From positions 434,001 through 498,000 of the forward strand of contig JAUIEK010000001.1 in the NCBI GenBank assembly GCA_030428865.1: 64,000 bases of DNA, read 5' to 3'. This DNA comes from Bacteroidia bacterium (GTDB taxonomy: Bacteria; Bacteroidota; Bacteroidia; Flavobacteriales; Flavobacteriaceae). The stretch's first letter is position 1; each line of letters opens with the position of its first letter. Both the position numbers and the translations under genes were made by a program. Below, piece after piece: positions 54,701-63,764 of the stretch. The notes under the pieces were generated by a model. That model was not told the DNA's origin, did not search any database, and saw only the letters and a list, made by a program, of their open reading frames with translations.

Positions 54701-55678
54701 ATGAAAATCGTAGAGGAAATAAAACAACCCATTAAGAAAGAAATGGAACTCTTTGAAGAAAAATTCAAAGAGTCAATGCTTTCTAAAGTTCCATTACTTA
54801 ACAGAATTACATACTACATTGTTAGACGAAAAGGAAAACAAATGCGTCCTATGTTTGTTTTTTTAGTAGCAAAAATGGTGTCTGATGGTGGTTTTGATGA
54901 AAGGACATATAGAGGCGCTTCTATTGTTGAGCTAATTCACACGGCAACCTTAGTTCATGATGATGTAGTAGATGATAGTAATAGAAGACGTGGTTTTTTC
55001 TCTATTAATGCGCTTTGGAAAAATAAGATTGCGGTACTAGTTGGAGATTATCTGCTCTCAAAAGGATTGTTACTTTCTATAGATAATGAAGATTTTGATT
55101 TGCTTAAATTAATTTCAATTGCTGTAAGAGAAATGAGCGAAGGAGAATTGCTTCAAATTGAAAAAGCTCGAAAATTAGACATTACAGAAGAAGTTTATTT
55201 TGAAATAATCAGGCAAAAAACCGCCACTTTAATTGCTGCTTGTTGTGGTATTGGAGCAGCTTCTGTTGGTGTTAATCAGGAGAAAGTTCAGCAAATGCGA
55301 AAATTTGGAGAGTATATTGGGCTTGCTTTCCAGATTAAAGATGATTTATTTGATTATACAGAAGAAAAAATAGGGAAACCTACAGGAATTGATATTAAGG
55401 AGCAAAAGATGACGCTTCCACTTATTTATACCATCAATAATGTTTCAGATAAAGAGAAGTCGTGGCTCATTAATTCGGTTAAAAATCATAACAAAAATAA
55501 AAAGCGAGTTAAAGAAGTAATTGACTTAGTTAAGAATAATGGAGGTATTGAATATACAACTGCTAAAATGCATGATTATAAGAATAAAGCACTAGCAATT
55601 CTAGATAATTATCCAAACTCGCCGTATAAAACTTCTTTAGAAAAAATGATTGATTACGTTGTAGAACGTAAGATTTAA
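54701..55678 (+). CDS. Polyprenyl diphosphate synthase (trans, long-chain)
   Basis: 325 residues. The first aspartate-rich motif is DDVVDD (Asp87-Asp92) in ATLVHDDVVDDSNRRRG, and the second is in FQIKDDLFDYTEEKIGKPTG. GKQMRPMFVFL is the usual N-terminal substrate site. The small residues before the first motif suggest a long (C35-C45) product, likely the side chain of menaquinone. The exact chain length is not predictable here. Its stop overlaps that of the convergent DUF4139 gene. Confidence 0.93.
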   Translation: MKIVEEIKQPIKKEMELFEEKFKESMLSKVPLLNRITYYIVRRKGKQMRPMFVFLVAKMVSDGGFDERTYRGASIVELIHTATLVHDDVVDDSNRRRGFFSINALWKNKIAVLVGDYLLSKGLLLSIDNEDFDLLKLISIAVREMSEGELLQIEKARKLDITEEVYFEIIRQKTATLIAACCGIGAASVGVNQEKVQQMRKFGEYIGLAFQIKDDLFDYTEEKIGKPTGIDIKEQKMTLPLIYTINNVSDKEKSWLINSVKNHNKNKKRVKEVIDLVKNNGGIEYTTAKMHDYKNKALAILDNYPNSPYKTSLEKMIDYVVERKI

Positions 55679-57573
55679 TCGATTCTTATAGTAGTGTTTT
55701 TAGGATATTTTACTGAATACTTAAATTTAAAAGCAAAAGAGTTTTTTGGTTGAATTGAGGTTTCCCATTTAACTTTACCTGTTTCTGTATCTAAAGTTCC
55801 TGTGGTAATTTTATCATCTAATTCTACTTTAATATCATCTCTTTTAGAAATAGGAACTTGATCAAATACGGTAATATTTATTTTTTGATTCTTATTGTTT
55901 TTTACTGAAAAATTCCAAACTCTGGTTTCTTCTTGTTTACTTCCAATAAATTGTTTTGATATAAAACCTTTTTCTTTTTTTCTTTCAACAACTACATTTT
56001 TATCTGCACCTAAGGATAATTCTAGTTCTTTTTTAGCTACTCTTGTATCAATTAAAGAAGTGCCAATAAAAGTATCTTCAAAGTAAATATTAGCTTCTCC
56101 TTCTAGTAAATTTAGCTTTTCCCAGTCTGATAAACTAGCCACTAAGTATGCGTTAGCATTTGCTTTAGGAAAAGAAAAGTATTGGTATTTTGCGTCAATC
56201 ACATGTGTTTTAACAGGAATACTTTTGCTTTTGGTGCTAGACTTAATTGTGTAGGGTTCTAAAACTTCAAAGCTCACAGTAGTTTGATTAATAATATCTT
56301 TAGTTTCTAAATTACTTTTTGTTACTTGATGAAGCACTGGAACATTCATTGGCTGCTTTTTCATTACTCCATCAATCTTAGATTCTTTTCTTCTTTTTTT
56401 TCGTGAACTATACCCTGTAACTACAATCTCATCTAAGGTATTACTATCTTCTTCCATTGTTATATTTAAAAGACTACCTCCATTGGTAACTCTTTCTTGT
56501 GTTTTGTAGCCTAAATAAGAAAAAACCAAGGTTTGCATTCCAGATGGTAGCTCTAAAGAATAGTTTCCATCAAAATCAGTGTCAGTTACAATAGTTGTCC
56601 CTTTAACTATTACAGAAGTTCCAGGTAGCCCTCCATGAGAGTCCATAACTTTACCACTTACTCTTCCAGGAATACCACTTATTTGCCCATATACTGGAGT
56701 AGATTTGTAATTTGGAGGGAAAGTACCGTAATCTAAAAAATAAGGAATTACTTTTTTTACTCTAGTTGAGTTAGAAGGGTTTGCCGAAGAAAAACGAAGT
56801 TTTACATTGTTCCAATCAACTTTAGTATTTTGTTTTAGGTTGGCTTTGTAAACTAATTCTAGAGGAGAATTAATGTCTTTTGCTCTTACATCATAAGATG
56901 GATACCATCCTGCGTTTGAAACATTATAACTTAACTTAAATTGTGTTGCTCCAGCAAATTTTGACTTTAATTTAATTGTGATTTCTCCAGATCCAAAATT
57001 TTCAACAGGAGTAAAATCATTTATTTGTTTTCTAATTTTTAGAACCTCTGTTTTAAGTTCTTTTATTTCATTTTCTAGTTTAAATTCCTCTAGTTTTAAA
57101 GATTTAATTTTAGAGCTATAAAAAGCTGTAGCTTCTTTAAGAGTTGTAACAGAGAGAGTCTGGTTTTTGCCTCCAATATTTATATTTGCCTTTAAAAACT
57201 GAGTTTCTTCTCGAACGATGTTTAGATAAACTTCTTTAGAGTTTATTTTTTTATTTAAGAGATCTAGGTTTTTTTCCAGTTCTAAAACCTTCGGGTTTTT
57301 ATTTAATGTTTTTAAATAATCTTTTTTAAAACTAATTGCTTGAATTTCTATGTTACTCGCTTTTACTTGAATACTTTTTTGATCTACAAAAGGAGACAGA
57401 TTAATAAACTTTAATGTGTTTTCTCCTTTGCTTAAATCAATGGACTTGGTTCTAGAAACTTGAGCGCTATTTAAAAAAACAGTTGCTGAGCTAACATTTG
57501 ATTTTACGATTTTTTCTTGCCCAAGAACAATATTAATTGTTGTTAAGAATGCTATAAACAGTAGTTTTTTCAT
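55675..57573 (-). CDS. DUF4139/mucoidy-inhibitor-A-type protein with inserted SusC-like domain
   Basis: 632 residues. A signal peptide (about 1-19) precedes a DUF4140 N-terminal region with coiled coil (about 25-185), the first part of DUF4139 (about 190-295), then an inserted carboxypeptidase-regulatory-like domain (about 303-378) ending in a TonB-box-like DEIVVTGYSS at 381-390. DUF4139 resumes to the end. The insert is the module that normally heads SusC/RagA outer-membrane transporters. The function is unknown. It follows GH3 by 21 bases. Confidence 0.85.
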   Translation of the reverse strand: MKKLLFIAFLTTINIVLGQEKIVKSNVSSATVFLNSAQVSRTKSIDLSKGENTLKFINLSPFVDQKSIQVKASNIEIQAISFKKDYLKTLNKNPKVLELEKNLDLLNKKINSKEVYLNIVREETQFLKANINIGGKNQTLSVTTLKEATAFYSSKIKSLKLEEFKLENEIKELKTEVLKIRKQINDFTPVENFGSGEITIKLKSKFAGATQFKLSYNVSNAGWYPSYDVRAKDINSPLELVYKANLKQNTKVDWNNVKLRFSSANPSNSTRVKKVIPYFLDYGTFPPNYKSTPVYGQISGIPGRVSGKVMDSHGGLPGTSVIVKGTTIVTDTDFDGNYSLELPSGMQTLVFSYLGYKTQERVTNGGSLLNITMEEDSNTLDEIVVTGYSSRKKRRKESKIDGVMKKQPMNVPVLHQVTKSNLETKDIINQTTVSFEVLEPYTIKSSTKSKSIPVKTHVIDAKYQYFSFPKANANAYLVASLSDWEKLNLLEGEANIYFEDTFIGTSLIDTRVAKKELELSLGADKNVVVERKKEKGFISKQFIGSKQEETRVWNFSVKNNKNQKINITVFDQVPISKRDDIKVELDDKITTGTLDTETGKVKWETSIQPKNSFAFKFKYSVKYPKNTTIRID

Positions 57574-57594
57574 ATCAATTTAATTTTAGATTTT

Positions 57595-59103
57595 TTATAG
57601 TTGTAATAATTCTTCTACAAATTCTCGTTCATTAGAAAGTCTTGGTACTTTATGTTGCCCGCCTAGCTTTCCTTTCTCTTTAAGCCAGTTGTAAAACAAG
57701 CCTTCCTTTGCTTTGTGTACTACGGGCATTTGTAAAGTCATATTGTTATATCGCTTAGCTTCATAATCTGAGTTAAGAGATTTTAATGCGTTATCTAATA
57801 AAGTTGTAAAAGAATCAAGGTTTTCAGGAGCTTTAGAAAACTCGATAATCCATTCGTGTCCACCTTTTTTTTCTCCATTCATAAAAATGGGTCCAACAGT
57901 ATAATCTGTAACAGCAGCGTTTGTTTTTTCACAAGCCAAACGTAGAGATTCTTCTGCATTTTCAATAATCAATTCTTCGCCAAAAACGTTAATATGGTGT
58001 TTGGTTCTTCCTGTGATTTTGACTCGATAAGGACTTAGAGATGTAAATTTTACAGTATCGCCAATTAAATAACGCCACAATCCACCATTTGTAGTAATAA
58101 CGATTGCGTAGTTTACATCTTTTTTTACTTCAGCTAAAGGAATTGCGACAGAGTTTTCTCCATCGTAAGAATCCATAGGAATGAATTCATAAAAAATCCC
58201 ATAATCAAGCATCAGCAATAATTCTTCTGAATCATTTCTATCCTGAATAGCAAAAAATCCTTCAGATGCATTATAAGTTTCATAATAACGAAAATCAGTT
58301 TTAGGAATCAGTTTTTTAAACTGCTCTCTATATGGATTGAAGTTTACTCCACCATGAAAATACACTTCTAAATTTGGCCAAACCTGTAAGATATTTTCTT
58401 TACCCGTCTTTTCCAAAACACGATTTAAGAGTACCAACATCCAAGAAGGAACACCTACTAAGCTTGTAATATTCTCATTAATTGTCTCCTCAATAATAGC
58501 TTCCATTTTTGTTTCCCATTCACTCATTAAAGCGGTTTCTTGTCTAGGAGCTGAACTAAAATCCGCCCAGAAAGGCATGTTTTCTATAATGATAGCAGAG
58601 AGATCTCCAAAAAAAGAATCGTTATCTTCATAAAGATCTGAACTACCACCTAATCGCAGCCCTTTTCCTTTAAAAAGCTCAGTTTCTTCGTTATTATTAA
58701 TGTATAAACATAGCATATCTTTTCCGGCCTTAAAATGGCAATATTCTATGGCTTCTTCACTTACAGGAATGTATTTACTCTTAGCATTTGTTGTTCCGCT
58801 AGATTTTGCAAACCATTTAATCTTTGAGGGCCAAAAAAGATTTTGTTCTCCTTTTCTACATCGTTCTATTAAAGGCTCTATACTTTCATATTTTTGAATA
58901 GGAATTTGTTTGGAAAAATCTTCATAGTTACTGATAGTATCAAAATTATATTGCAATCCAAATTCTGTGTTTTTAGCAGCATCGACTAAACGGAATAACA
59001 ATTCGTTTTGGACATCAACAGGGTATTTTAAGAATAACTCTATTTGATGTTTTCTTTTTTTTAAAAACCAAGAAAGAATAGAATTAACAAAAGGAATTAC
59101 CAT
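57595..59103 (-). CDS. GH3-family acyl-adenylate/amino acid ligase-like protein
   Basis: 502 residues. The ATP-binding loop SSGTTNAKS is at 101-109, FRYYETYNASEGFFAIQD matches the second adenylation motif, and RYLIGDTVKFTSLSPYRVKITGRTKHHINVFGEELIIENAEESL is the third. GH3 proteins were named in plants, where they conjugate amino acids to auxin and jasmonate. Bacterial members adenylate unknown carboxylic acids. It is transcribed with the DUF4139 gene and is divergent from the DUF2797-nitrilase pair. Confidence 0.92.
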   Translation of the reverse strand: MVIPFVNSILSWFLKKRKHQIELFLKYPVDVQNELLFRLVDAAKNTEFGLQYNFDTISNYEDFSKQIPIQKYESIEPLIERCRKGEQNLFWPSKIKWFAKSSGTTNAKSKYIPVSEEAIEYCHFKAGKDMLCLYINNNEETELFKGKGLRLGGSSDLYEDNDSFFGDLSAIIIENMPFWADFSSAPRQETALMSEWETKMEAIIEETINENITSLVGVPSWMLVLLNRVLEKTGKENILQVWPNLEVYFHGGVNFNPYREQFKKLIPKTDFRYYETYNASEGFFAIQDRNDSEELLLMLDYGIFYEFIPMDSYDGENSVAIPLAEVKKDVNYAIVITTNGGLWRYLIGDTVKFTSLSPYRVKITGRTKHHINVFGEELIIENAEESLRLACEKTNAAVTDYTVGPIFMNGEKKGGHEWIIEFSKAPENLDSFTTLLDNALKSLNSDYEAKRYNNMTLQMPVVHKAKEGLFYNWLKEKGKLGGQHKVPRLSNEREFVEELLQL

Positions 59104-59144
59104 TAGAGTTCAAAAAAGATTATATCTAACAATTGATTATTTGT

Positions 59145-59152
59145 TAAGTTTG
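59145..59152 (+). promoter_or_regulatory. Putative -7 box of the DUF2797-nitrilase unit
   Basis: TAAGTTTG fits TAnnTTTG; the DUF2797 ATG is 36 bases downstream. It lies between the divergent GH3 and DUF2797 genes. Confidence 0.4.
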
Positions 59153-59187
59153 TTTAAAATCAAACCTAAAAATAGAAAAAATAAAAT

Positions 59188-59982
59188 ATGCTGTACCAAG
59201 GAGTCTTAAAAAAAATGCCTACGGAAAATCAAGAAGAGGTTCAATACTACCTTGATATGCAATCTGATTTTTTGCACATGAATCAACTTTTAGAGAAGCA
59301 AATTACATTACATTTTGTTGGTTATGAGTGCTTAAACTGCCACTTGGATAAAGCAATTTACAGGCAAGGTTTTTGTAAATCGTGTTTTTTTGAAATTCCT
59401 ACTGCAGGTGATTGGATTATGCGTCCTGAACTAAGCAAAGCACATTTAGGTATTGAAGATCGAGATTTAACGTACGAAAAAGAAGTGCAATTACAGCCTC
59501 ATGTTGTTTATTTAGCAAACTCTAGTAATGTTAAAGTAGGCGTAACAAGAAAGAAGCAAATTCCAACTCGATGGATAGATCAAGGAGCGCATGAAGCTAT
59601 TGAAATAGTAGAGGTTCCAAATCGTTACTTGGCAGGAATTACAGAAGTAGCCTTAAAAGAACATGTTTCTGACAAGACAAATTGGAGAAAAATGTTGATG
59701 AATGAATTAGAGGATGAGAATTTAGTTTCGTGGAGAGAGCGTTTAAAACCCTATATTCCAGATGAAGTAAAATCATTTTATATAGAGAATAATTCAGAAA
59801 CCGAATTGAATTTTCCAGTAAAAAAATATCCTGTAAAACCAAAAAGCTTAAACTTAGAGAAAAAGAAATCCTACAAAGGTGTTTTAACAGGAATTAAAGG
59901 TCAGTATCTCATTTTTGAAGATAATACTGTTTTTAATATAAGAGGGAATGAAGGTTTAGTTGTATCAATAAATGTTGAATAA
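59188..59982 (+). CDS. DUF2797 protein: zinc-ribbon plus possible GIY-YIG-like core
   Basis: 264 residues. Four cysteines, CLNCHLDKAIYRQGFCKSC (about 50-68), form a zinc-ribbon-like module. Then HVVYLANSSNVKVGVTRKKQIPTRWIDQGA and TEVALKEHVSDKTNWR follow the order of a GIY-YIG core (first strand, G-V-T...R, later Glu and Asn). The GIY-YIG link is my inference. The C-terminal 60 residues form a separate small domain. The nitrilase gene starts at once after it. Confidence 0.85.
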   Translation: MLYQGVLKKMPTENQEEVQYYLDMQSDFLHMNQLLEKQITLHFVGYECLNCHLDKAIYRQGFCKSCFFEIPTAGDWIMRPELSKAHLGIEDRDLTYEKEVQLQPHVVYLANSSNVKVGVTRKKQIPTRWIDQGAHEAIEIVEVPNRYLAGITEVALKEHVSDKTNWRKMLMNELEDENLVSWRERLKPYIPDEVKSFYIENNSETELNFPVKKYPVKPKSLNLEKKKSYKGVLTGIKGQYLIFEDNTVFNIRGNEGLVVSINVE

Positions 59983-59983
59983 A

Positions 59984-60931
59984 ATGAATACAATAAAAGT
60001 AGCGTTGGCTCAAATTGCTCCTGTTTGGTTAAATAAAAAAGCGACTTTAGAAAAAATCGAAAATTCGATAGAAGAAGCTGGAGAAAATTCAGCAGAGTTA
60101 ATCGCTTTTGGAGAAGCTCTTTTGCCTGGTTATCCTTTTTGGCTTGCATTAACTAATGGAACAGCGTGGAATTCTTCTGTGCAAAAAGAGCTTCATGCTC
60201 ATTATGTTTTAAACTCAGTAATTATTGAAGAAGGAGATTTGGAAAAGGTTTGTCAACTCTGTAAAAAACATAAAATTGCTGCATACTTAGGGATTATAGA
60301 AAGAGCAAAAAACAGAGGAAGTCATAGTATTTATGCTTCTTTGGTATACATAAACGAGAAAGGAGAGATAAAATCAGTCCATAGAAAGTTGAGGCCAACT
60401 TACGATGAACGATTAACTTGGGCACCTGGTGACGGAAATGGATTGCAAGTACACTCATTAAAAGCATTTACTGTTGGCGGATTAAACTGTTGGGAAAATT
60501 GGATGCCATTACCTAGAACAGCGTTGTATGGACAAGGTGAAAATCTTCATGTGGCAGTTTGGCCAGGGAGTGATCATAACACTCGAGATATTACAAGATT
60601 TATTGCAAGAGAATCTCGATCTTATGTTGTGTCTGTTTCGTCTTTAATGCGAAAAAGTGATTTTCCTCAAGGAACTCCGCATTTAGAGAGTATTTTAGAA
60701 AATGCTCCTGATATGTTAACAAATGGTGGCTCTTGCATTGCAGGGCCTGATGGAGAGTGGATTGTGGAGCCTGTAATTAATGAAGAAAAAATTATTTATC
60801 AATCGTTAGATTTTAATAGAGTACTGGAGGAGCGCCAAAACTTTGATGTAGTAGGTCATTATTCAAGACCAGATGTTACCAAATTAATTGTAAACAGAGA
60901 GCGCCAGAGTACGGTTGAATTTAACGATTAA
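59984..60931 (+). CDS. Nitrilase-family carbon-nitrogen hydrolase
   Basis: 315 residues from the ATG at 59984 (MNTIKVALAQ); an ATG at 59972 inside the previous gene is also open. The catalytic triad is visible: Glu44 in AFGEALLPGYP, Lys135 in VHRKLRPTYDE and Cys169 in GGLNCWENWMP. The GLNCWEN signature is that of nitrilase/cyanide hydratase rather than amidase branches, so it probably hydrolyses a nitrile; the substrate is unknown. It is co-transcribed with DUF2797 and overlaps the end of the convergent glycosyltransferase gene. Confidence 0.93.
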   Translation: MNTIKVALAQIAPVWLNKKATLEKIENSIEEAGENSAELIAFGEALLPGYPFWLALTNGTAWNSSVQKELHAHYVLNSVIIEEGDLEKVCQLCKKHKIAAYLGIIERAKNRGSHSIYASLVYINEKGEIKSVHRKLRPTYDERLTWAPGDGNGLQVHSLKAFTVGGLNCWENWMPLPRTALYGQGENLHVAVWPGSDHNTRDITRFIARESRSYVVSVSSLMRKSDFPQGTPHLESILENAPDMLTNGGSCIAGPDGEWIVEPVINEEKIIYQSLDFNRVLEERQNFDVVGHYSRPDVTKLIVNRERQSTVEFND

Positions 60932-62273
60932 AACGATTGATACTATTATTGCTTTTATAGATATCCCAAATTAAAAAGCTATAAACAAATAAATATTCTA
61001 AACCTATTAACCAATAGTTTTCTTGATAATTTGAGTTGGCATAAGCTTGGTAGCTCAATATGATTGCTAAACTCCAAACAAGTGGGAATTTATATTTTGT
61101 AAATACACATAACAAAACAAGTGTAGAAAGATACCATGGATGAATGGTGGTTGTGGTAAAATAATAAAAACTGATTCCTAAAAGCAGCGCTGTAAAGAGC
61201 TGACGTCCTTTTTTGTTGTTTCTAACAAAAGAGATAATTAGAATAAAAACAGTAGCTAAAATTGGCATTATCTTTCCAATAATAGCAATTTCATTATAGC
61301 CTCTAAATAGGTAGCCAATTTCTCTTGCAACGTAGTACAAGCTTGCATTAAATTCAAATTTTTGAAACCACAAGCCAACAGAGCTAGTATAATTACTTAT
61401 TAATTCTTTTGAAGTAAAAGGAAGAAATAATAGTAAATTAACGCCAATTACGATAGCTCCATACAATAAAAACTGAATGATTCTTGATTTCCCTTTTTTA
61501 TAAAAACTCTGAAATAAAATAGGAATAAATAGTAGCGGAATTAATTTTACGGAAACTGAAAGCCCTAAAATGACAGCACTCCATATCCATTTCTTTTTTA
61601 ATAATAAATACAGGCTAAAAAATAAAAAGAAAAGCATTACAGACTCATAATGTAAATTTCCTGTAAGCTCAATAATGATAAATGGATCTAAGAAGTACCA
61701 AAAAATATTTTGAACAGGAAGTTTAAGTAGTTTCAGTATTTTTTTTCCAAAATATAAAATACCTAAATCAGCAAATATTATTTGTACTCGCATAGTTATT
61801 ACAGCGCCTAAAATACTTGACTTAGAAACTATTGCAGCAATTAGAAAACAAAACTGATTTAACGGTGGATAATTGGTAAAATGACTGCCATTAAATGTTC
61901 CCATTCCTCGGTATAATTCTCTGGCATTTTCTATGGGGAAAATAGCTTGATTAATAAAATTTTCTGGAGTTGATAAATAAGGGTTAAGTCCTTCAAATAA
62001 TAATCTTCCATCCCAAATAAATCGATAGAAATCTTGAGAAAGGTTGGGAATTGCTATTATAAAAATAAATCGGAACAAAATTCCGCTCCATAAAAGAAAA
62101 GAAAAATGCTCTTTTCTGTTTTTGTACAATAAGAATGAGAAAGAAAAAAGACTTATGTATAAAAGAAATACTGTTGTAAAAGAAGTTCTTTCTAGTTTGT
62201 ACGCAAAAAAGAAATATAAAAAACCAATAATAATAGTGAGAATATAGCTTTGATATTTCTTTAACCAAGTCAT
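60921..62273 (-). CDS. Integral-membrane polyprenyl-phosphate-sugar glycosyltransferase (GT87/GT-C-like)
   Basis: 450 residues with about ten membrane helices. An early extracytoplasmic loop reads DFYRFIWDGRLLFEGLNPYLSTPENF, with the D-x-x-R-x-x-W-D and NPY pattern of GT-C enzymes, and a later NYPPLNQF fits the family. Such enzymes move mannose or a similar sugar from a polyprenyl carrier to an extracytoplasmic acceptor. It starts one base after the upstream GT2 gene ends, so the genes are co-transcribed. Confidence 0.82.
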   Translation of the reverse strand: MTWLKKYQSYILTIIIGFLYFFFAYKLERTSFTTVFLLYISLFSFSFLLYKNRKEHFSFLLWSGILFRFIFIIAIPNLSQDFYRFIWDGRLLFEGLNPYLSTPENFINQAIFPIENARELYRGMGTFNGSHFTNYPPLNQFCFLIAAIVSKSSILGAVITMRVQIIFADLGILYFGKKILKLLKLPVQNIFWYFLDPFIIIELTGNLHYESVMLFFLFFSLYLLLKKKWIWSAVILGLSVSVKLIPLLFIPILFQSFYKKGKSRIIQFLLYGAIVIGVNLLLFLPFTSKELISNYTSSVGLWFQKFEFNASLYYVAREIGYLFRGYNEIAIIGKIMPILATVFILIISFVRNNKKGRQLFTALLLGISFYYFTTTTIHPWYLSTLVLLCVFTKYKFPLVWSLAIILSYQAYANSNYQENYWLIGLEYLFVYSFLIWDIYKSNNSINRFNR

Positions 62274-63764
62274 CTACGCTTTAGAAAAAATTGACTTAAC
62301 AAAAACATATCCAAAGCCAATAAAAAGCATTAAATGGAATAAGAATAAACCAAAATCACCATTATTGTTTCCCACTACAAAAGCACTATACATTCCATAA
62401 AGAAAATAAAGCATTAATATTCCTTCAATAATTACATGTAGGGAAGGTTTTTTGCTAATATACTTGTTGCCCTTCCAACTATCTTTTAACGTTTTAATAT
62501 TAAATTTTGGAGTTCGAATAAATTCACTTTTTTTTCTAAAATGACCTTCTAAAACGGCAATAGTATTGTGTAACGAAAACCCTACTACAATAGTAAAAAA
62601 CAAGATAAAGGAACTTGCATATTTTAAAAAGTTAAGAAATCCGCCGCCATTACTGTTTCTGTATACAAACCAATAGCAGATAAAAAGTATGATAATGCTT
62701 ATGCCAAAAATATTCATAACGATAAAATATGGCTGTAAATTGTTATACTCATTTTTTATGTAAAGCATAGGAATACTTAAGATTCCTACAATTAAAACAC
62801 TTAGAAACATTGTGCTGTTTAGCAAATGAAGTACGCCATGAATTTTTGTTTTTGTAGAAATATTTCTCGAGCTCAAAACTCGCTTTATCATTTTTTGAAA
62901 GTTTTCTGCACCGCCTTTGTTCCACCTGAATTGTTGTGATCTGGCAGCGCTAATAACTACTGGTAACTCTGCAGGAGTTTCTACATTTTCCAAATAGATA
63001 AACTTCCACTTTTTTAATTGTGCTCGGTAGCTTAAATCTAAATCTTCAGTAAGCGTATCACCTTCCCAATTTCCTGCATCGATAATGCATTCTTTTCGCC
63101 AAATTCCGGCAGTTCCATTAAAGTTGATAAAATGTCCTTTAGCATTTCTGCCAACCTGCTCTAAACCAAAATGAGCATCTAAAGCAAACGCTTGTACTTT
63201 TGTTAAAGTTGAGTAATTGCGATTAATATGACCCCATTTTGTTTGTACTACACCAACTTCTGGGTTTTTAAAATAAGCAACTGTTCTTAGTAACCAATCT
63301 TTTTGAGGGAGAAAGTCTGCGTCAAAAATTGCAATAAATTCACCTTTTGCTTTTGCCAATCCTTCTTTTAAAGCACCTGCTTTAAATCCGCTTCTATTTG
63401 TTCTTGTTATATGCTTAATGTCTAATCCAGTTTTTTGCAATCGTTCAACTTGATTCTTTGTTGTTTTAATAGATTCATCTGTAGAATCATCTAACACTTG
63501 AATTTCAAGTTTATCTTTTGGGTATTCTAATAAGGAAATGTTGTTGAGTAACCGTTCAACCACGTACATTTCGTTGTAAATAGGAAGCTGAATAGTAACA
63601 TATGGAACCTTATCTGGATTGGAAATATCCAATTTTTCAGAATTATTTTTCTTTTTCCTTGCGCTTAAATAGTTAAACAATAAGTTTAGTTGAGCCAGTG
63701 CATAAATGAAAATCAAGAGTATTGCAATAGAATAAATGCTAATTATAACGTATTCTACAATCAT
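62274..63764 (-). CDS. Membrane-bound family 2 glycosyltransferase (processive-like)
   Basis: 496 residues. An N-terminal membrane helix (about 5-30) leads to a GT-A domain with DDSTDES at 92-98, DADF at 148-151, TED at 239-241 and QQFRW at 277-281, the D,D,D,QxxRW set of cellulose-synthase-like enzymes. Four or five membrane helices follow (about 315-485). It probably extends a beta-glycan or transfers to a lipid carrier across the inner membrane. It overlaps the upstream partial gene by four bases. Confidence 0.92.
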   Translation of the reverse strand: MIVEYVIISIYSIAILLIFIYALAQLNLLFNYLSARKKKNNSEKLDISNPDKVPYVTIQLPIYNEMYVVERLLNNISLLEYPKDKLEIQVLDDSTDESIKTTKNQVERLQKTGLDIKHITRTNRSGFKAGALKEGLAKAKGEFIAIFDADFLPQKDWLLRTVAYFKNPEVGVVQTKWGHINRNYSTLTKVQAFALDAHFGLEQVGRNAKGHFINFNGTAGIWRKECIIDAGNWEGDTLTEDLDLSYRAQLKKWKFIYLENVETPAELPVVISAARSQQFRWNKGGAENFQKMIKRVLSSRNISTKTKIHGVLHLLNSTMFLSVLIVGILSIPMLYIKNEYNNLQPYFIVMNIFGISIIILFICYWFVYRNSNGGGFLNFLKYASSFILFFTIVVGFSLHNTIAVLEGHFRKKSEFIRTPKFNIKTLKDSWKGNKYISKKPSLHVIIEGILMLYFLYGMYSAFVVGNNNGDFGLFLFHLMLFIGFGYVFVKSIFSKA

